The translations under genes and the position numbers were made by a program. Shown piece after piece: positions 43,101-61,029 of a stretch of 64,000 bases of DNA. Source of the stretch: Eriocheir sinensis (lineage: Eukaryota > Arthropoda > Malacostraca > Decapoda > Varunidae). The first letter of the stretch is position 1. Every line of letters begins with the position of its first letter. The stretch spans positions 720,550-784,549 of the forward strand of contig NW_026111610.1 in assembly GCF_024679095.1 (NCBI RefSeq), given 5' to 3'. The notes below the pieces were generated by a model. The model did not search any database. It had not been told where the DNA came from and saw only the letters and a list, made by a program, of their open reading frames with translations.

Positions 43101-45042
43101 TTTAATACAAATTCAAATATTTTATGTGTATTTTGGTATATATAATTTTATAACAAATGCGTTATTTTATAGGTATTTTGCATCTTAATTTTCATACAAA
43201 TGTACATTATTTTATTAATATTCTGTGTATATATTTTATGTGAGTTTTGTATATGTATTTCAATACAAATTTGCCTAACTTTATGTTTATTTTGCATATC
43301 TATTTTCAAACAAATTTAAATTATTTTTGTGTATTTTTGTATATATTTTTATACAAATTTTAATTATTTTATTTGTTTTTTTGTATATATATTTTCCAAC
43401 AAATATACACTCTTTTATTGGAATTTTGTGTATTTAATTTTTTACGAATTTACATTATTTTATGTGTATTTTGTATATATATTTTTCTACGGATTTAAAT
43501 TATTTTATGTGTATTTTATATATACATTTTCATAAAAATTTACGTTATTTTATTGTGTGTATTCGTATATATTTTGAAAGAAATTTTATACAAATTCATG
43601 TTATTTTATGTGTATTTGTATATATATTTTCATACAAATTTATATTATTTTATGTGTATTCTTACATATATTTTATTACAAATTTACCTTATTTTATGTT
43701 TATTTTGTATAATTATTTCATTCAATTTTAAATTATTTAATGTGTATTTTTGTATTTGTATTTAGGTTATTTTATGTGTGTTTTCTATATATATTTTCAT
43801 CCAAAATTACATTATTTTATTGTTATTTTCTTAATTTAACTCGATACGAATTTATATTATTTCATAGGTATTTTGTATACATATTTTTATACTCATTTAC
43901 ATTATCTAATGTGTGTTTTGTATATATTTTTTTATGCAAACTAGTTTTGTGTGCATTTTTGTACATATATTTTTATAGAAACTTAAAACGTTATTTTATG
44001 TGTATTTTGTATATGTTTTCTCTTACAAATTTACATTATTTAATTAGTTTTTTGTTTATTTATTTTGATTCGAATGACTTGATTATTTATGTATTTTGTA
44101 AATATTTTTTATACGTATTTACATTACTTAATTTGTATTTTGTTTATATATTTTTTTACAAACTTACGTTATTATGTGTGTATTTGTTAAAAATATTTTG
44201 AAACGAATTTACTTTATTTTATGTATTTTGTATATATATTTCAATTCAAATTTAGCTTATTTTGTGTGTATTTTGTATATCTATTTTCATACATATTTAA
44301 TTACTTCTGTATATTTTTGTATATAGTTTTATACAAATTTACGTTATTTTATGTGCATTTTGTATATTTATATTTATACAAATACACATTCTCTTATTGG
44401 TATTTTGTTTATTTATAATTATACGAATTTACATTATTTTATGTGTATTTTATATACATTTTTGATTCGTATTTACTTAATTTTATTTGTATTTTGTATA
44501 TATGTATTTATAGAAATCTACGTTATTTTATGTGTATTCGTATATATATTTTTAAACAAATTTACATTATTTTATATGTATTTTGCATATCTATTTCAAT
44601 ACAAATTTACCTTATTGTATGTGCATTTTGTATATTTATTTTAATACAAATTCAAATATTTTATGTGTATTTTGGTATATATAATTTAATAACAAATGCG
44701 TTATTTTATAAATATTTTGCATCTTAGTTTTCATACAAATGTACATTATTTTATTAATATTCTGTGTATATATTTTGATACGATTTTATATTATACTATT
44801 TGTGTTTTGTATATATTTTTTTATACATATTTTTATTATTTAATGTGTATTTTTTATATTTATTTTATACAAATTAACGCTATTTTAAGTGTATTTGTTT
44901 AAATTATTTCATTCAAATTTACATTATTTTAAGTGTATTTTGTATATGTATTTCAATACAAATTTACCTAATTTTATGTGTATTTTGTATATTTATTTTC
45001 ATACAAATTTAAATTATTTTTGTGTTTTTTTTGTATATACAT
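40149..45042 (+). repeat. 45-bp repeat array, block 21 (plus)
   Basis: 4.9 kb on one strand. GTGTATTCG anchors at 41,843 and 42,558 are 715 bp apart and enclose a clean 16-monomer unit. 43.3-45.04 kb is mirrored at 20.4-22.1 kb. Ends with GTATATACATATAGAGTAAA, the inverted form of the breakpoint at 20,415. No gene. Confidence 0.92.
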
Positions 45043-46774
45043 ATAGAGTAAATTTCTATGAAAATATATATTCAAAATACATATAAAATTATGTAAATAA
45101 TTATAAAAACATATATATCAAATACACCTAAAAAAATGAAAATTCGTATCAAAATAAATAAACAAAATTCCGATAAAAGAACGTATATTTGTAGGAAAAT
45201 AAATATACAAAATACACATAGAAATACGAAAATTTGAATAAAAATATATACAAAAAAACAAAAAAATAAATTTCAATTTGTATGAAAATAGATATACAAA
45301 ATACACATATAATTAGTTAAATTTGTATTTAAATACATGTACAAAATACACAGAAAATAATGTAAATTTGTATGAAATGAAAACAAATTCACTTAAAATA
45401 TCGTACATTTGTATAAAATAGATATACAAAATATGTAAATTTGAATGAAATTATATAAACAAATACATTTAAAATAACGTTCATTTGTATAAAATATATA
45501 TAAAAAATACACCTTAAATAATGAGAATATGTATAAAAAAATATATACAAAACACAAATAGTATAATATAAAATCGTATCAAAATATATTCACAGAATAT
45601 TAATAAAATAATGTAAATTTGTATGAAAATAAAGATGCAAAATTCCCATCAAATAGCGCATTTCTTATAAAAATATGTATACCAAAATACACATAAAATA
45701 TTTAAATTTGTATTGAAATAAATATACAAAATGCACATACAATAAGGTAAATATGTATTGAAAGAGATATAAAAAAATACATATAAAACAAAGTAAATTT
45801 GTTTCAAAATATATATACGAATACACATAAAATAACGTAGATTTCTATAGAAATATATATACAAAATACACATGAAATTAATTAAATACGTATAAAAATA
45901 TATATACAAAATACATATCTAGGTAAATTCGTGTCAAAATAAATAAACAAAATATTATGAAAAGAATGTGTATTTGTATGAAAATAAATAATAGATAATA
46001 AATTTGTATGAAATATATATGCAAGATACACATTAAATAGTGTAAATATGTATAAAAAAAAATATATACAAAAAACAAATAGAATAATGTGAAATCGTAT
46101 CAAAATAAATACACCGAATATTAATAAAATAATGTAAATTTGTATGAAAATAAAGATGCAAAATTCCCATCAAATAGCTTATTTCTTATAAAAATATATA
46201 TACCAAAATACACATAAAATATTTAGATTTGTATTGAAATAAATATACAAAATGCACATACAATAAGGTAAACTTGTATTGAAAGAGATATGCAAAAATA
46301 CATATAAAACAATGTAAATTTGTTTCAAAATATAAATACGAATACACATAAAATAACGTATATTTCTATAAAAATATATATACAAAATACACATAAAATT
46401 AAGTAAATACGTAGAAAAATAGATATACAAAATACACATAGAATAATGTAAAATTGTTTAAAAAAAAAATGAACAGAATATAAATAAAATAATGTAAATT
46501 TGTATGAAAATAAAAATGCAAAATACCCATAAAGTAAAGCATATTTTTATAAAAATACATATACAAAAATACACATAGCATAATTAAATTTGTATTAAAA
46601 TTAATATACAAAATGCATATACAATAAGGTAAATTTGTATTGAAAAAATATGCAAAATACACATAAAACAGTGTAAATTTATTTCAAAATCTATATACGA
46701 AAACTCATAAATCAACGTAGATTTCTATAGAAATATATATACAAAATACACATCAAATGATGTAAACACGTATA

Positions 46775-46813
<39 letters not shown>

Positions 46814-47706
46814 CACATTAAATAATGTAAATTCGCGTCAAAATAAATAAACAAAATATCAATAAAAGAATGTGTATTTGTATGAAAATAGATATACAAT
46901 ATACACATAAAATCACCTAAATTTGTATATAACTATATACAAAATTCACAAAAATAATTTTAATTTGTATGAAAATAAATATACAAAATACACATAAAAC
47001 TAGGTAAATGTGTATTGAAATACATTTACTAAATACACATAAAATAATGTAAATTTGAATGAAAATATTTAAACAAATACACTTAAAATAACGTAAATTT
47101 GTATAAAATATATATAAAAAATACACATTAAATAATGTAAATATGTATAAAAAAATATATACAAAACACAAATAGAATAATATAAAATCGTATCAAAATA
47201 AATACACAGAATATTAATAAAATAATGTAAATTTGTATGAAAATTAAGATGCAAAATACCCATAAAATAACGATTTTTTTTTTAATATATATACCAAGAC
47301 ACACATAAAATATTTGAATTTGTATTAAAATAAATACACAAAATGCACATACAATAAGGTAAATTTGTATTGAAATAGATATGCAAAATACATATAAAAC
47401 AATGTAAATTTTTTTCAAAATTTATATACGAATACACATAAAATAACGTAGATTTCTATAGAAATATATATACAAAATACACATAAAAAGAAGTAAATAC
47501 GTATAAAAAAAAGGTATACAAAATACACATAAAATAATGTAAACTCGTATCAAAATAAATAAACAAAATACTAATAAAAGAATGTGTATTGTATAAATAT
47601 AAATATACAAAATACAAATAAAATAACGTAAATTTATATAAAACTATATGCAAAAATACACAAAAGTAATTAAATTTGTGTGAAAATAGATATACAAAAT
47701 ACATAT
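45043..47706 (-). repeat. 45-bp repeat array, block 22 (minus)
   Basis: 45,600-46,930 mirrors 12,300-13,700, including a (TA)n tract at the corresponding monomer. About 47.0-47.7 kb is a same-orientation relative of 59.75-60.46 kb. No gene. Confidence 0.9.
46778..46808. repeat. (TA)n microsatellite, about 30 bp
   Basis: Short TA expansion between ACGTATAAAA and AAATACACATTAAATAATG, the inverted counterpart of the 127-bp tract at 12,437. Confidence 0.9.
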
Positions 47707-48546
47707 ATATTTTGTATATTTATTTTCATGCAAATTGAAATTATTTTTGTTTATTTTTTTATATATTTTCATACAAATTTTCGTTATTTTATGTGTATTT
47801 TGTATATTTATTTTTTCTACAAATATACGTTCTTTTATCTGAATTTTGTTAATTGAATTTGAAACGAATTTATCTTATTTTGTATATCTATTTTCATACA
47901 AATTAAAATACTTCTGTGTATTTTTGTATATAGTTTTATATAAATTTACGTTATTTTATGTGTATTTTGTATATTTATATTTATACAAATACACATTCTT
48001 TTATTGGTATTTTGTTTATTTATTTTGATACGAATTTACATTATTTTATGTGTATTTTGTATACATTTTTTTATACGTATTTACTTCATTTTATGTGTAT
48101 TTTGAATATATATTTTTATAGAAATCTACGTTATTTTATGTGTAATCGTATATATATTTTGAAACAAATTTACATTGTTTTATATGTATTTTTGAATATC
48201 TCTTTCAATACAAATTTACCTTACTGTATATGCATTTTTTATATATATTTCAATACAAATTTACCTAATTTTATGTGTATTTTGTATATTTATTTTCATA
48301 CAAATTTAAAATATTTTTCTGTATTTTTGTATATAGTTTGATACAAATTTAGGTTATTTTTTGTCTATTTTGTATATCTATTTTCATACAAATACACATT
48401 CTTTTCTTGGTATTTTGTTTATTTATTTTGACGCGAATTTACTTTATTTAATGTGTATTTTGTATATATATTTTTATACGTATTTACATCATTTCATGTG
48501 TATTTTATATAGTTTTAAACAAATTTATATTATTTAATGAGTATTT

Positions 48547-48608
<62 letters not shown>

Positions 48609-48638
48609 TAGATATATAGATATATAGATATATAGATA
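47707..48638 (+). repeat. 45-bp repeat array, block 23 (plus)
   Basis: Relative of 60.46-61.0 kb, then of 16.9-17.44 kb. It runs into the TA tract that precedes the SINE. Confidence 0.9.
48549..48638. repeat. (TA)n then (GATA)-type microsatellite
   Basis: About 58 bp of TA followed by GATAGATATATAGATATATA-like interruptions up to the SINE head. It is the left part of a TA tract split by the SINE; the right part is 49,001-49,096. Confidence 0.95.
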
Positions 48639-49346
<708 letters not shown>

Positions 49347-51672
49347 ACATAGAATAATGTAAAATCGTATCAAAATAAGTACACAGAATATCAATAAAAT
49401 AATTTAAATTTGTATGAAAATAAAGATGCAAAATATCCATAAAATAAAGCATATTTTTTTTAAAAATACATATACAAAAATACACATAGAATAATTAAAT
49501 TTGTATTAAAATTAATTTACAAAACGCACATACAATAAGGTAAATTTGTATTAAAAAAAACGCAAAATATACATAAAACAGTGTAAATTTGTTTCAAAAT
49601 ATATATACGAATACACATAAAATAACGATGATTTCTATAGGAATATAAATACAAAATACACTTGAAATAATGTAAATACGTATAAAAATATATACACAAA
49701 ATACACATTAAATACTGTAAATTCGCGTCAAAATAAATAAACAAAACATCAATAAAAGAATGTGTATTTGTATGAAAATAGATATAAAAAATACACATAA
49801 AATAACCTAAATTTGTATCAAACTATATACAAAAATACACAAAAATATTTTAAATCTGTATGAAAATAAATATACAAAATACACATATAATTAGGTAAAT
49901 CTGTATTGAAATACATATACAAAATACACATAAAATAATGTAAATTTGAATGAAAAGACATAAACAAATACACTTAAAATAACGTAAATTTGTATAAAAA
50001 ATATATACAAAACACAAATAGAATAATGTAAAATCGTATCAAAATAAATACACAGAATATTAATAAAATAATGTAAATTTGTATGAAAATAAAGAGGCAA
50101 AATACCCATAAAATAACGCATTTTTTTTATTTATAAAAATATATATACCAAAATACACATAAAAAAATTAAATTTGTATTAAAATAAATATATAAAAAAC
50201 CCATACAATAAGGTAAATTTGTATTGAAATAGATATGCAAAATACATATAAAACAATGTAAATTTGTTTCAAAATATATATACGAATACACATAAAATAA
50301 CATAGATTTCTATAAAAATATATATACAAAATACACATAAAATGAAGTAAATACGTATAAAAAAATACATACAAAATAAACATAAAATAATATAAATTCG
50401 TATCAAAATAAATAAACAAAATACCAATAAAAGAATGTGTATTTGTAATACACATATAATTAGTTAAATTTGTATTTTAATACATGTACAAAATACACAT
50501 AACATTATGTAAATTTGTATGAAATGAAAACAAATACACATAAAATAACATACATTTGTATAAAATATATATACAAAATACACATAGAGTAATGTAAAAC
50601 CGTATCAAAATAAGTACACAGAATATCAATAAAATAATTTAAATTTGTATGAAAACAAAGATGCAAAATACCCATAAAATAAAGCATATTTAAAAAAAAA
50701 ATACATATACAAAAATACGCATAGAATAATTAAATTTGTATTAAAATTAATATACAAAATGCATATACAATAAGGTAAATTTGTATTGAAAAAATACGCA
50801 AAATACACATAAAACAGTGTAAATTTGCTTCAAAATATATATACGAATACACATAAAATAACGTTGATTTCTATAGGAATATATATACAAAATACACATG
50901 AAATGATGTAAATACGTATAAAAATATATATACAAAATACACATTAAATAATGTAAATTCGCGTCAAAATAAATAAACAAAATATCAATAAAAGAATGTG
51001 TATTTCTTTGAAAATAGATATATAAAATACACATGAAATAACCTAAATACAAAAATACACAAAAATATTTTAAATTTGTATGAAAATAAATATACAAAAT
51101 ACACATAAAATTCGGTAAATTTGTATTGAAATGCATACACAAAATACACATAAAATAATGTAAATTTGAATGAAAATACATAAACAAATACACTTAAAAT
51201 AACGTAAATTTGTATAAAAAAATATGAACAAAACACAAATAGAATAATGTAAAATCGTATCAAAATAAATACACAGAATATTAATAAAATAATGTAAATT
51301 TGTATGAAAATATAGAAGCAAAATACCCATAAAATAACGCTTTTTTTTTATAAAAATATATATACCAAAATACACATCAAAAAATTAAATTTGTATTAAA
51401 ATAAATATACAAAAAACACATACAATAAGGTAAATTTGTATTGAAAAAGATATGCAAAATACATATAAAACAATTTAAATTTGTTTCAAAATATATATAC
51501 GAATACACATAAAATAACGTAGATTTCTTTAAAAATATATATACAAAATACACATAAAATGAAGTAAATACGTATAAAAAAATGTATACAAAATACACAT
51601 ATAATCATGTAATTCGTATCAAAATAAATAAACAAAATGCCAATAAAATAATATAAATTTGTATGAGTAAAC
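49347..51672 (-). repeat. 45-bp repeat array, block 25 (minus)
   Basis: Minus monomers related to 9.7-10.5 kb and 17.75-18.0 kb. At about 50,448 (TTTGTAATACACATATAATT) a phase slip joins two half-monomers without changing strand. Ends at the GTAAACGTGTATGTT breakpoint (51,667-51,681). No gene. Confidence 0.9.
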
Positions 51673-53514
51673 GTGTATGTTGCATATTTTTTCAATACAA
51701 ATTTACCTTATTATATACGCATTTTGTATATTAATTTTAATACAAAATGTATTTTTATAAACATATTCTTTATTTTTTGGGTATTTTGCATCTTTATTTT
51801 CATACAAATTTTTCATTATTTTATTGATATTCTGCTCATTCATTTTGATACGAGTTGACATTATTCTATGTGTATTTTGTATATATTTTTCATACAAATT
51901 TACGTTATTTTATGTGTATTTGTTTATATATTTTGACACAAATTTACAATATTTTATGGGTATTTTGTATATACATTTCAAAAGAAATCTACCTAGTTTT
52001 ATGTGTATTTTGCATATCTATTTTCATACAAACTCAAATTATTTCTATGTATTTTTGTATATATTTTAATACAAATTTTAGTTATTTTATGTGTATTTTG
52101 TAAATTTATTTTCATTCAGATATAAATTATTTTATTGGTATTTTGTTTATTTATTTTAATTCGAATTTACATTATTTTATGTGTATTTTGTATACATTTT
52201 TTATACGTGTTTACTTAATTTTATGTGTATTTTGTATATATATTTTTATAGAAATCTACGTTTTTTTATTTGTATTCGTGTATATATTTTGAAACAAATT
52301 TACATTGTTTTATATGTATTTTTGCATATCTCTTTCAATACAAATTTACCTTATTGTATGTGCATTTTGTATATTTATTTCAATACAAATTTAAATATTT
52401 GATGTGTATTTTCGTATATATATTTTTATAAGAAATGCGCTATTTTATGGGAATTTTGCATCTTTATTTTCATACAAATTTACATTATTTTATTAATATT
52501 CGGTGTATTTATTTTGATACGATTTTACATTATTCTATTTGTTTTTTGTATATACTTTTTTATACATATTTACATTATTTAATGTGTATCTTGCATATAT
52601 ATTTTATACAAATTTATTATCTATTATCTATTTTCATACAAATACACATTCTTTTCATGATATTTTGTTTATTTATTTTGACACAAATTTACATTATTTG
52701 ATATGTATTTTGTATATATATTTTTATACGTATTTACATAATTTCATATGTATTTTGTATATATATTTTTATAGAAATCTACTTTATTTTAAGTGTATTC
52801 GTATATATATTTTGAAACAAATTTACATTGTTTTATATGCATTTTTGAATATCTCTTTCAATACAAATTTACCTTACTGTATGTGCATTTTGTGTATTTA
52901 TTTCAATACAAATTTAAATATTTGATGTGTATTTTGGTATATATATTTTTATAAAAAATGCGATATTTTTTGGGAATTTTGCATCTTTATTTTCACACAA
53001 ATTTACATTATTTTATTGATATTCTGTGTATTTATTTTGATACGATTTTACATTATTCTATTTGTTTTTTCTATATATTTTTTTATACACATTTACATTA
53101 TTTAATGTGTATCTTGCATATATATTTTATACAAATTTCCGTTATTTTAAGTGTGTTTGTTTATATATTTTCATTCAAATTTACATTATTTGATGTGTAT
53201 TTTGTATATGTATTTCAATACAAATTTACCTAATTTTATGTGTATTTTTTATATTTCTTTTCAAAAAATTTAAATTATTTTTGTGTATTTTTGTATATAC
53301 TTTTATACAAATTTAGGTTATTTTATGTACGCATTTACATTATTTAGTGTGTGTTTTGTATATATATTTTTATTCAAATTTAATTTATTTTATGTGCATT
53401 TTTGTACATATATTTTTTTAGAAATTTGCGTTATTTTATGTGTATTTATATATGTTTTCTCATACAAATTTACATTATTTCATTGCTATTTTGTTTATTT
53501 ATTTTGATACGAAT
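51673..53514 (+). repeat. 45-bp repeat array, block 26 (plus)
   Basis: The first 0.45 kb equals 32,398-32,870, then it jumps to the equivalent of 33,190 and continues to about 34.5 kb. Several monomers are thus missing relative to block 13. Also short of bases near 51,745, where one monomer is truncated. Confidence 0.9.
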
Positions 53515-54054
53515 GAAAATAGATATACAAAATATACATAAAATAAACTAAATTTGTATTGAAATATATATAAAAAATACATAAAATAATGTAAATTTGT
53601 ATCAAAATATTTTAACAGATGCGCATAAAATAACGTAAATTTGTTTTAAAATATACACAATACACATTAAATAATGTAAATATGAATAAAAAAATATATA
53701 CAAAACACAAATAGAATAATGTAAAATCGTATCAAAATAAATACACAGAATATTTATAAAACAATGTAAATTTGTATGAGAATAAAGATGCAAAATACCC
53801 ATTAAATAACGCATTTTTTAATAAAAATATATATACCAAAATACACATAAAATATTTAAATTTATATTACAATAAATATACAAAATGCACATACAATAAG
53901 GTAAATTTGTATTGTAATGGATATGCAAAAAACATATAAAACAATGTAAATTTGTTTCAAAATATATATACGAATACACATAAAATAACGTAGATTTCTA
54001 TGAAAATATATATACAAAATACACATAAAATTAAGTATATACGTATAAAAAAAA
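53515..54054 (-). repeat. 45-bp repeat array, block 27 (minus)
   Basis: Same-orientation relative of 14,238-14,800, entered through the same GAATGAAAATAGATATAC junction. Confidence 0.9.
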
Positions 54055-54433
54055 TTTTTTGTTTTGTTTTTTTTTACGTCGTTTGCCTGTTGCGCCGGTA
54101 GGCATCTTCCTCGTGGGGCCTGATGGTCGGCCCAAGGCTTCTTCCAGGTGGGGCCTGATGGTCGGCCGAGCCCGTTCTGGCGCAGGCGAGTGTTTATAGT
54201 GGCGCCATCTTGCATTGGCTCATGCTGCCCCCCGGAACTCGTTCTTGATTCGCTTGGACGGCTTCCTCTAGAGTCCGGGTTGATGGGTGGTCTTCAGGAC
54301 AGGATGTGGGTAGTTTTAAGCCACTCGGCGGTGACTGAAAAATCCGAGTGGTAGCGTGGGGATTCGAACCCGCGTCGTCCATCACGCGGTGAATGTGAGC
54401 CCAGTACGCTACCAGTTCGGCCACCGCCTACCC
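54055..54433 (-). mobile_element. tRNA-derived SINE, copy 2 (reverse orientation)
   Basis: About 379 bp. Read on the minus strand it has a longer tRNA-like head than copy 1, starting GGGTAGGCGGTGGCCGAACT, then GGTAGCGTACTGGGCTC, a B-box GGTTCGAATCC (about 54,362-54,372 on the plus strand as GGATTCGAACC), the same body and the doubled GGCCGACCATCAGGCCCCAC motif. The A-tail appears as a T-run interrupted by G at 54,055-54,075. It differs from copy 1 at only a few body positions. The flanks are half-monomers of the minus array; no clear target duplication can be seen because both flanks are low-complexity. Confidence 0.87.
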
Positions 54434-56546
54434 GTGTATACAAAATACACATAAAATAATGTAAACAAAATACCAATAAAAGAATGTGTATTTGTATAAA
54501 TATAAATATACAAAATGCACATAAAATAACGTAAATTTATATAAAACCATTTACAAAAATACACAGAAGTAATTAAATTTGTTTGAAAATAGATAAACAA
54601 AATACACACAAAATAAGCTAAATTTGAGTTGAAATATATATACAAAATACATAAAATAAAGTAAATTTGTATCGAAATATTTTTAACAAATACTCATATA
54701 ATAACGTAAATTTGTATAAAAATATATAAACAAAATACACATTAAGTAATGTAAATACGTATAAAAAAATATGTAAAAAATACACATATAATCATGTAAT
54801 TCGTATCAAAATAAATAAACAAAAAAACAATAAAATAATGTAAATTTGTATGAGAAAACATATACAAAATATATGTACAAAAATGCACATAAAATTAATT
54901 TGCATCAAAAAATATATACAAAACACACATTAGATAATGTAAATGAGTATTAAAATATGTATACAAAATGCCTATGAAATAATCTAAACTCGTATCGAGT
55001 TAAATTAAGAAAATACCAATAAAATAATATAGTTTTGGATGAAAATATATATAGAAAACACACAAAAATAACCTAAATACAAATACAAATATACACATTA
55101 AATAATTTAAAATTGAATAAAATAAATATACAAAATAAACATAAAATAAGGTAAATTTGTAATGAAATATATGTAAAAATACACATAAAATAATTTAAAT
55201 TTGTATGAAAATATATATACAAACACATAAAATAGCATGAATTAGTATAAAATCTGTATCAAAATATATACGAATACACACAATAAAATAACGTAAATTT
55301 TTATGAAAATGTATATATAAAATACACATAAAATAATTTAAATACGTAGAAAAATATATATACAAAATACACATAAAATAATGTAAATTCGTAAAAAAAT
55401 AAATACACAAAATTCCAATAAAAGAATGTATATTTGTAGGAAAATATATATACAAAATACAAATAAAATAACTAAAATTTGTATAAAAATATATAAAATT
55501 ACGTAAATACAAATACAAATATACACATAAAATAATTTAAAATTGAATTAAATAAATATACAAAATAATCATAAAATAAGGTAAATTTGTAATGAAAAAT
55601 ATGCAAAAATTCACATAAAATAATATAAATTTGTATGAAAATATATATACAAATACACATAAAATAACATGAATTTGTATAAAATTTGTATCAAAATAGA
55701 TATGAATACACACAATAAAATAATGTAAATTTTTATTGAAATATATATAAAATAAATAAAATAAATTTGCATGAAAATAAAGATGTAAAATACCCATAAA
55801 ATAACGCATTTTTAAAAAAAATATGTATACCAAAACACACATAAAATATTTGAATTTGTATTAAAATAAATATACGAAATGCACACACAATAAGGTAAAT
55901 TTGTATTAAAATAGATTTGCAAAATACATATAATTCAATGTAAATCTCTTTCAAAATATATATACGAATACACATAAAATAACGCAGATTTCTATAAAGA
56001 TATATATACAAAATACACATAAAATGAAGTAAATACGTATAAAAAAATGTGTACAAAATACACATAAAATAATGTAAACTCGTGTCGAAATAAATAAACA
56101 AAATACTAATAAAAGAATGTGTATTTGTATAAATATAAATATACAAAATACACATAAAATAACGTAAATTGATATAAAAGTATATACAAAAATACACAAA
56201 AGTAGTTAAATTTGTATGAAAATAAATATACAAAATACACATAAAATAACTCATATTTAAAAAAAATATATACAAAAATACACATAAAATAATTCAATTT
56301 GTATTAAAATAAATATACAAAATACTCAAACTATAAGGTAAATTTGTATTGAAATAGATATGCAAAATACACATAAAATAATGTAAATTTGTATCAAAAT
56401 AGATACGAATACACACAATAAAATAACGTAAATTTTTATGAAAATATATATACAAAATACACATAAAATAATGTAAATGCGTAGAAAAATACATATACAA
56501 AATACACATAAAATAATGTAAATTCGTATCAAAATAAATAAACAAT
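54434..56546 (-). repeat. 45-bp repeat array, block 28 (minus)
   Basis: Its start lacks part of a monomer: AATAATGTAAACAAAATACC joins two half-units. 54.43-55.50 kb repeats 21.04-22.11 kb in the same orientation. Ends in the TA tract at 56,547. No gene. Confidence 0.9.
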
Positions 56547-58670
<2,124 letters not shown>

Positions 58671-60458
58671 TTTGTATTAAAATAAATATACAATACACAT
58701 AAAATAAGGTAAATTTGTATTGAAATATATATAAATACATAAAATAATGTAAATTTGAATGAAAATATATATACAAATACACATAAAATAACGTTGATTT
58801 GTATAGGAATATATACAAAATACACATGAAATAATAAAATATGTTTAAAAATATATACAAAACACAAATAAAATAATGTAAAATCGTATCAAAATAAATA
58901 CACAAAATATTAATAAAATAATGTACATTTGTATGAAAATAGATATACAAAATATTTATAAAATAACGCATTTGTATTAAAATATATATACAAAATACAC
59001 ATAAAATAATTTGTATGAAAATAAATAATAAAATTTGTATAAAATACATATACAAAATATACATAAAATGATGTAAACACGTATAAAATATATATACAAA
59101 ACATACCTAAAATAATGTAAAGTCGTATCAAAATAAATAAACAAAATATCAATAAAATAATGTAAATTTGTATAAAAATAAATATACGAAATACACATAA
59201 AATAATGTAAATTTGTATGAAAATAAATATACAAAATACCAGAAATAATTAAATTCGAATGAAAATAGCTATACAAAATAAATATAAAATAATCTAAAGT
59301 TGAATTGAAATATATATACAAAATACATAAAATAATGTAAATTTGTATCAAAATATTTATAAAAATACATATAATAACGTAAATTTGTTTAAAAAATATA
59401 AACAAAATACACATTAAGTAATGTAAATACGTATAAAAAATATGTACAAAATACACATATAATCATTTAATTTGTATCAAACTAAATAAACAAAATATCA
59501 ATAAAATAATGTAAATTTGTATCAGAAAATATATACAAATACATATAAAATAAAGCTAATTTCTATAAATATATGTACAAAATGAACATAAAATAATGTA
59601 AATATGGATAAAATATATATACAAAACACACATTAAATAATGTAAATGCGTACATAAAATAACCTAAATTTGTATAAAACTATATTGTACAAAATAATAC
59701 ACAAAAATAATTTAAATTTGTATGAAAAGAAATATTCAAAATAAACATAAAATTAGGTAAATTTATATTGAAATACATATACAAAATACACTTAAAATAA
59801 TGTAAATATTTTTTAAGAAAATATATAAACAAATACACATAAAATTACGTAAATTTGTATGAAATATATATACAAAATACACATTAAATAATGTACATAT
59901 GTATAAAAAATATATACAAAACTCAAATAGAATAATATAAAATCGTATCAAAATAGATACACAGAATATCAATAAAATAATTTAAATTTGTATGAAAATT
60001 AAGATGGAAAATACCCATAAAATAACGAATTTATTATAAAAAATATAAATACAAAGACACACATAAAATATTTGAATTTGTATTAAAATACATATACAAA
60101 TTGAAAATAAAATAAGGTAAATTTTTATTTAAATAGATGCAAAATACATATAAAACCATGTAATTTTTTCAAAATATATATACAAATACATATAAAATAA
60201 CGTAGATTTCTATGAAAATTTATATACAAAATACACATAAAATGAAGTAAATACTTATAAAAAAAAGTATACAAAATACACATAAAATAATGTAAACTCG
60301 TATCAAAATAAATAAACAAAATACTAATAAAAGAATGTGTATTGTATAAATATAAATATACAAAATACAAATAAAATAACGTAAATTTATATAAAACTAA
60401 ATGCAAAAATACACAAAAGTAATTAAATTTGTGTGAAAATAGATATACAAAATACATG
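58671..60458 (-). repeat. 45-bp repeat array, block 30 (minus)
   Basis: From about 59,240 it is the right arm of the large inverted repeat (mirror of 35,657-36,870). Small deletions continue through the block. Confidence 0.88.
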
Positions 60459-61029
60459 TTTATTTTGTATTTTTATTCATACAAATTGATATTTTGTTTA
60501 TTTTTTATATATTTTCATACAAATTATCGTTATTTTATGTGTATTTTATATTTTTTCTAAATATACGTTCTTTTATCTGAATTTGTTTATTGAATTGAAA
60601 TAATTTACCTTATTTTGTATATCTATTTTAATACAAATAAAAATACTTCTGTGTATTTTTGTATATAGTTTAATATAAATTTACGTTATTTTATGTGTAT
60701 TTTGTATATTTATATTTATAGAAATACACATTCTTTTATTGGAATTTTGTATATTTATTTTGATGCGAATTTACATTATTTTATGTGTATTTTGTATACA
60801 TTTTTTTATACGTATTTACTTCATTTGATGTGTATTTTGTATATATATTTTTTATAGAAATCTACGTTATTTTATGTGTATTCGTATATATATTTTGAAA
60901 CAAATTTACATTGTTTTATATGTATTTTGCATATCTATTTCAATACAAATTTACCTTATTGTATGTGTTTTTTATATATTTATTTTAATACAAATTTAAA
61001 TATTTTATGTGTATTTTGGTATATATGGT
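60459..61029 (+). repeat. 45-bp repeat array, block 31 (plus)
   Basis: Mirror of block 14 (35,080-35,656). The junction TATATATGGTAAGGTAAATT at its right end mirrors the one at 35,079. The first 0.16 kb is deletion-rich, the rest is intact. Confidence 0.9.
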
